Positions 3,960-5,443 of a DNA stretch of 5,443 nucleotides are shown in pieces. This DNA comes from Eudoraea sp. (lineage in GTDB: Bacteria; Bacteroidota; Bacteroidia; Flavobacteriales; Flavobacteriaceae): NCBI GenBank assembly GCA_013041785.1, contig JABDRK010000307.1:1-5443 (forward strand). Direction: 5' to 3'. Position 1 is the first letter of the stretch, and the number at the start of each line of letters is the position of its first letter. The translations under genes and the position numbers were made by a program. The notes beneath the pieces were generated by a model, which made no database searches, had not been told where the DNA came from, and saw only the letters and a list, made by a program, of their open reading frames with translations.

Positions 3960-5443
3960 GTGAGAAGAATAACCTGGAAGAGTCCCATTAAATTGCGGTT
4001 TTGGATGTGCCTATGTCTGGGGCTTATCTCCTGGACGGCGATTGCCCAGGAATTCATGATCACGGGGGAGGTAAACAGCCCTGACGGTCCCGTTCCCTTT
4101 GCCAATATTTACCTAAGGGGAACCTCTCATGGAACCTCTGCTGATGAAAATGGCATCTTCACCCTCCAGAATATCCCCAAAGGCAGCTATGTGTTGCTGG
4201 CCACTGCAGTAGGTTATGAACCTTTTCGAAAGAAAATCGGTTTGGACAATGTTAGGGGGAATTTGTTGCTACAAATTACCCTTGATCCAGCTGCCGAGCA
4301 GCTGGATGAGACCGTAGTCACCGGAACGCTTAAACCCGTAAACCGACTGGAAAGTCCTGTACCTGTAGAAGTGTACAGTCCCGCCTTCCTTAAAAAAAAC
4401 CCCACCCCCAGTCTTTTTGAAGCCCTACAGAATGTCAATGGGGTTAGACCACAGATTAATTGTAATGTGTGTAATACGGGGGACATCCATATAAACGGGC
4501 TTGAAGGACCCTATACCCTGGTTATGATAGACGGAATGCCCATTGTAAGCGGACTGGGTAGCGTTTACGGTCTCACCGGCATCCCCAATTCCCTAATTGA
4601 ACAAATCGAAATTGTCAAAGGACCTGCATCTTCCTTATATGGTAGTGAGGCCGTTGGCGGGCTTATTAACGTGATTACCAAACATGCACCCCTGGCACCT
4701 GAATTTTCTGCAGACGCCTTCGTTACCGGATGGGGGGAATACAACCTGGACGTTGGGGCCAAAATAGGCGTGAGTGAGAATACCGATGTGTTATTGGGGG
4801 TCAATTACTTCAATTATGATATTCCCATCGATGAAAATGGCGACAATTTTACAGATGTCACCCTGCAAAACCGTATCTCCGTTTTTCAAAAATGGAATAT
4901 GAAACGTAATAATGCCCGTATTTTTTCGCTTGCCGGACGTTTTTTCTATGAAGACCGTTGGGGGGGTGAAATGCAATGGACCCCGGAATTTCGTGGAGGT
5001 GACGAAATCTACGGGGAGAGTATCTACACCCGGCGCTGGGAAATCCTGGGCAAGTATCAATTGCCGGTTAAGGAAAAATTGCTCTTCTCATTTTCTTACA
5101 ATGATCACAGCCAGAATTCCGTTTATGGAGATTTGCCCTACCTGGCGGATCAACGCATCGGATTCGGGCAGCTTACCTGGGACAAAACCATGGGCCGGCA
5201 CGACCTTTTGCTGGGAACGGCACTGCGCTATAACTACTATGACGACAGTACTCCTGCCACCTCAGGATTGCGGGCAAATGAACCCGATGAAGTCATGATC
5301 CCCAGCTTGTTCGTCCAGGACGAGATAAGCATGGGTTCGAATGTTTCGGTACTCACGGGTTTGCGTTATGATTACGACAACCGGCATGGAAACATTTTCA
5401 CCCCCAGAGGCGCAATCAAGTGGAAGCTTACTGACCAGGATAT
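3960..5443 (+). CDS. TonB-dependent outer-membrane receptor, probable metal or metal-chelate uptake (3' end outside window)
   Basis: The frame is open for 494 codons to the right edge; the rest of the barrel is outside. From GTG 3960, residues 1-29 form a convincing signal peptide: Arg2, Arg3, Lys7, Lys11 and Arg13, then a hydrophobic core, then AIA before Gln30. The upstream in-frame stop is at 3945-3947. TTG 3993 or ATG 4005 are alternative starts, but ATG 4005 would lose all positive charges. Residues about 33-110 are a carboxypeptidase-regulatory-like domain (GEVNSPDGPVPFANIYLRG from 36). A TonB-box-like ETVVTGT is at 117-123. The plug follows to about 240, with VMIDGMP (188-194) and IVKGPASSLYGSEAVGG (218-234). 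The remainder is beta-barrel with alternating aromatic strands. An unusual C-N-V-C motif (Cys168, Cys171) sits in the plug, followed by GDIHINGL. Role: TonB/ExbBD-driven import across the outer membrane. The divergent metalloregulator-ZIP operon and shared operator suggest a metal-related substrate, but the substrate is inferred. Confidence 0.9.
   Translation, partial: MRRITWKSPIKLRFWMCLCLGLISWTAIAQEFMITGEVNSPDGPVPFANIYLRGTSHGTSADENGIFTLQNIPKGSYVLLATAVGYEPFRKKIGLDNVRGNLLLQITLDPAAEQLDETVVTGTLKPVNRLESPVPVEVYSPAFLKKNPTPSLFEALQNVNGVRPQINCNVCNTGDIHINGLEGPYTLVMIDGMPIVSGLGSVYGLTGIPNSLIEQIEIVKGPASSLYGSEAVGGLINVITKHAPLAPEFSADAFVTGWGEYNLDVGAKIGVSENTDVLLGVNYFNYDIPIDENGDNFTDVTLQNRISVFQKWNMKRNNARIFSLAGRFFYEDRWGGEMQWTPEFRGGDEIYGESIYTRRWEILGKYQLPVKEKLLFSFSYNDHSQNSVYGDLPYLADQRIGFGQLTWDKTMGRHDLLLGTALRYNYYDDSTPATSGLRANEPDEVMIPSLFVQDEISMGSNVSVLTGLRYDYDNRHGNIFTPRGAIKWKLTDQD

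Noticed and set aside
4214..5060. Three minus-strand frames (4214-4486, 4565-4804, 4791-5060) opposite the TonB receptor
   Set aside because: They are antisense to the receptor's conserved plug and barrel, and none has recognisable motifs or a plausible upstream signal.
4912..5298. 128-codon plus-strand frame inside the TonB receptor
   Set aside because: It is out of phase with the receptor barrel, which is continuous through this region and has the expected alternating barrel pattern.

Overview
The window looks like chromosomal DNA of a member of the Bacteroidota, most likely a marine-type Flavobacteriia. The evidence is: a TonB-dependent receptor with an N-terminal carboxypeptidase-regulatory-like domain, near absence of Shine-Dalgarno sequences before the genes, several exact matches to the Bacteroidota -7 promoter element TAnnTTTG, and the style of the DtxR-family regulator. 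The genus cannot be named from the sequence alone.

Layout from left to right. (1) Positions 1-535, minus strand: the N-terminal 178 residues of an exported S9-family (prolyl oligopeptidase-like) peptidase with a beta-propeller, running off the left edge. (2) Positions 536-721: a 186-base divergent intergenic region with candidate promoters for both flanks. (3) Positions 722-2388, plus strand: two adjacent paralogous class I type polyphosphate kinase 2 genes, separated by 2 bases. They are about 57% identical over 222 ungapped positions by hand count. (4) Positions 2413-3895, minus strand: a two-gene operon of a DtxR/MntR-family metalloregulator followed, after one base, by a ZIP-family metal transporter. 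It converges on the ppk2 pair with only 24 bases between. (5) Positions 3896-3959: a very AT-rich divergent control region. (6) From 3960 to the right edge, plus strand: the first 494 codons of a TonB-dependent outer-membrane receptor (signal peptide, carboxypeptidase-regulatory-like domain, TonB box, plug, start of the barrel).

The most interesting reading is that regions 4 to 6 form one metal-acquisition module: receptor in the outer membrane, ZIP permease in the inner membrane, and a metal-sensing repressor that controls both. The sequence support is a perfect 6-4-6 inverted repeat (TTTAGA-N4-TCTAAA, 3933-3948) that completely contains an exact -7 promoter element (TAGATTTG, 3935-3942) pointing at the receptor gene. 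A bound repressor there would block the receptor promoter. The metal ligands of the regulator resemble the manganese-type MntR site at the primary-site Glu but differ at the N-terminal ligand positions, so the metal (Mn, Fe or Zn) is not settled. The ppk2 pair is a separate unit, probably involved in making nucleoside triphosphates from polyphosphate. Nothing in the sequence links it to metal uptake apart from proximity. I see no mobile element, tRNA, rRNA or CRISPR array.
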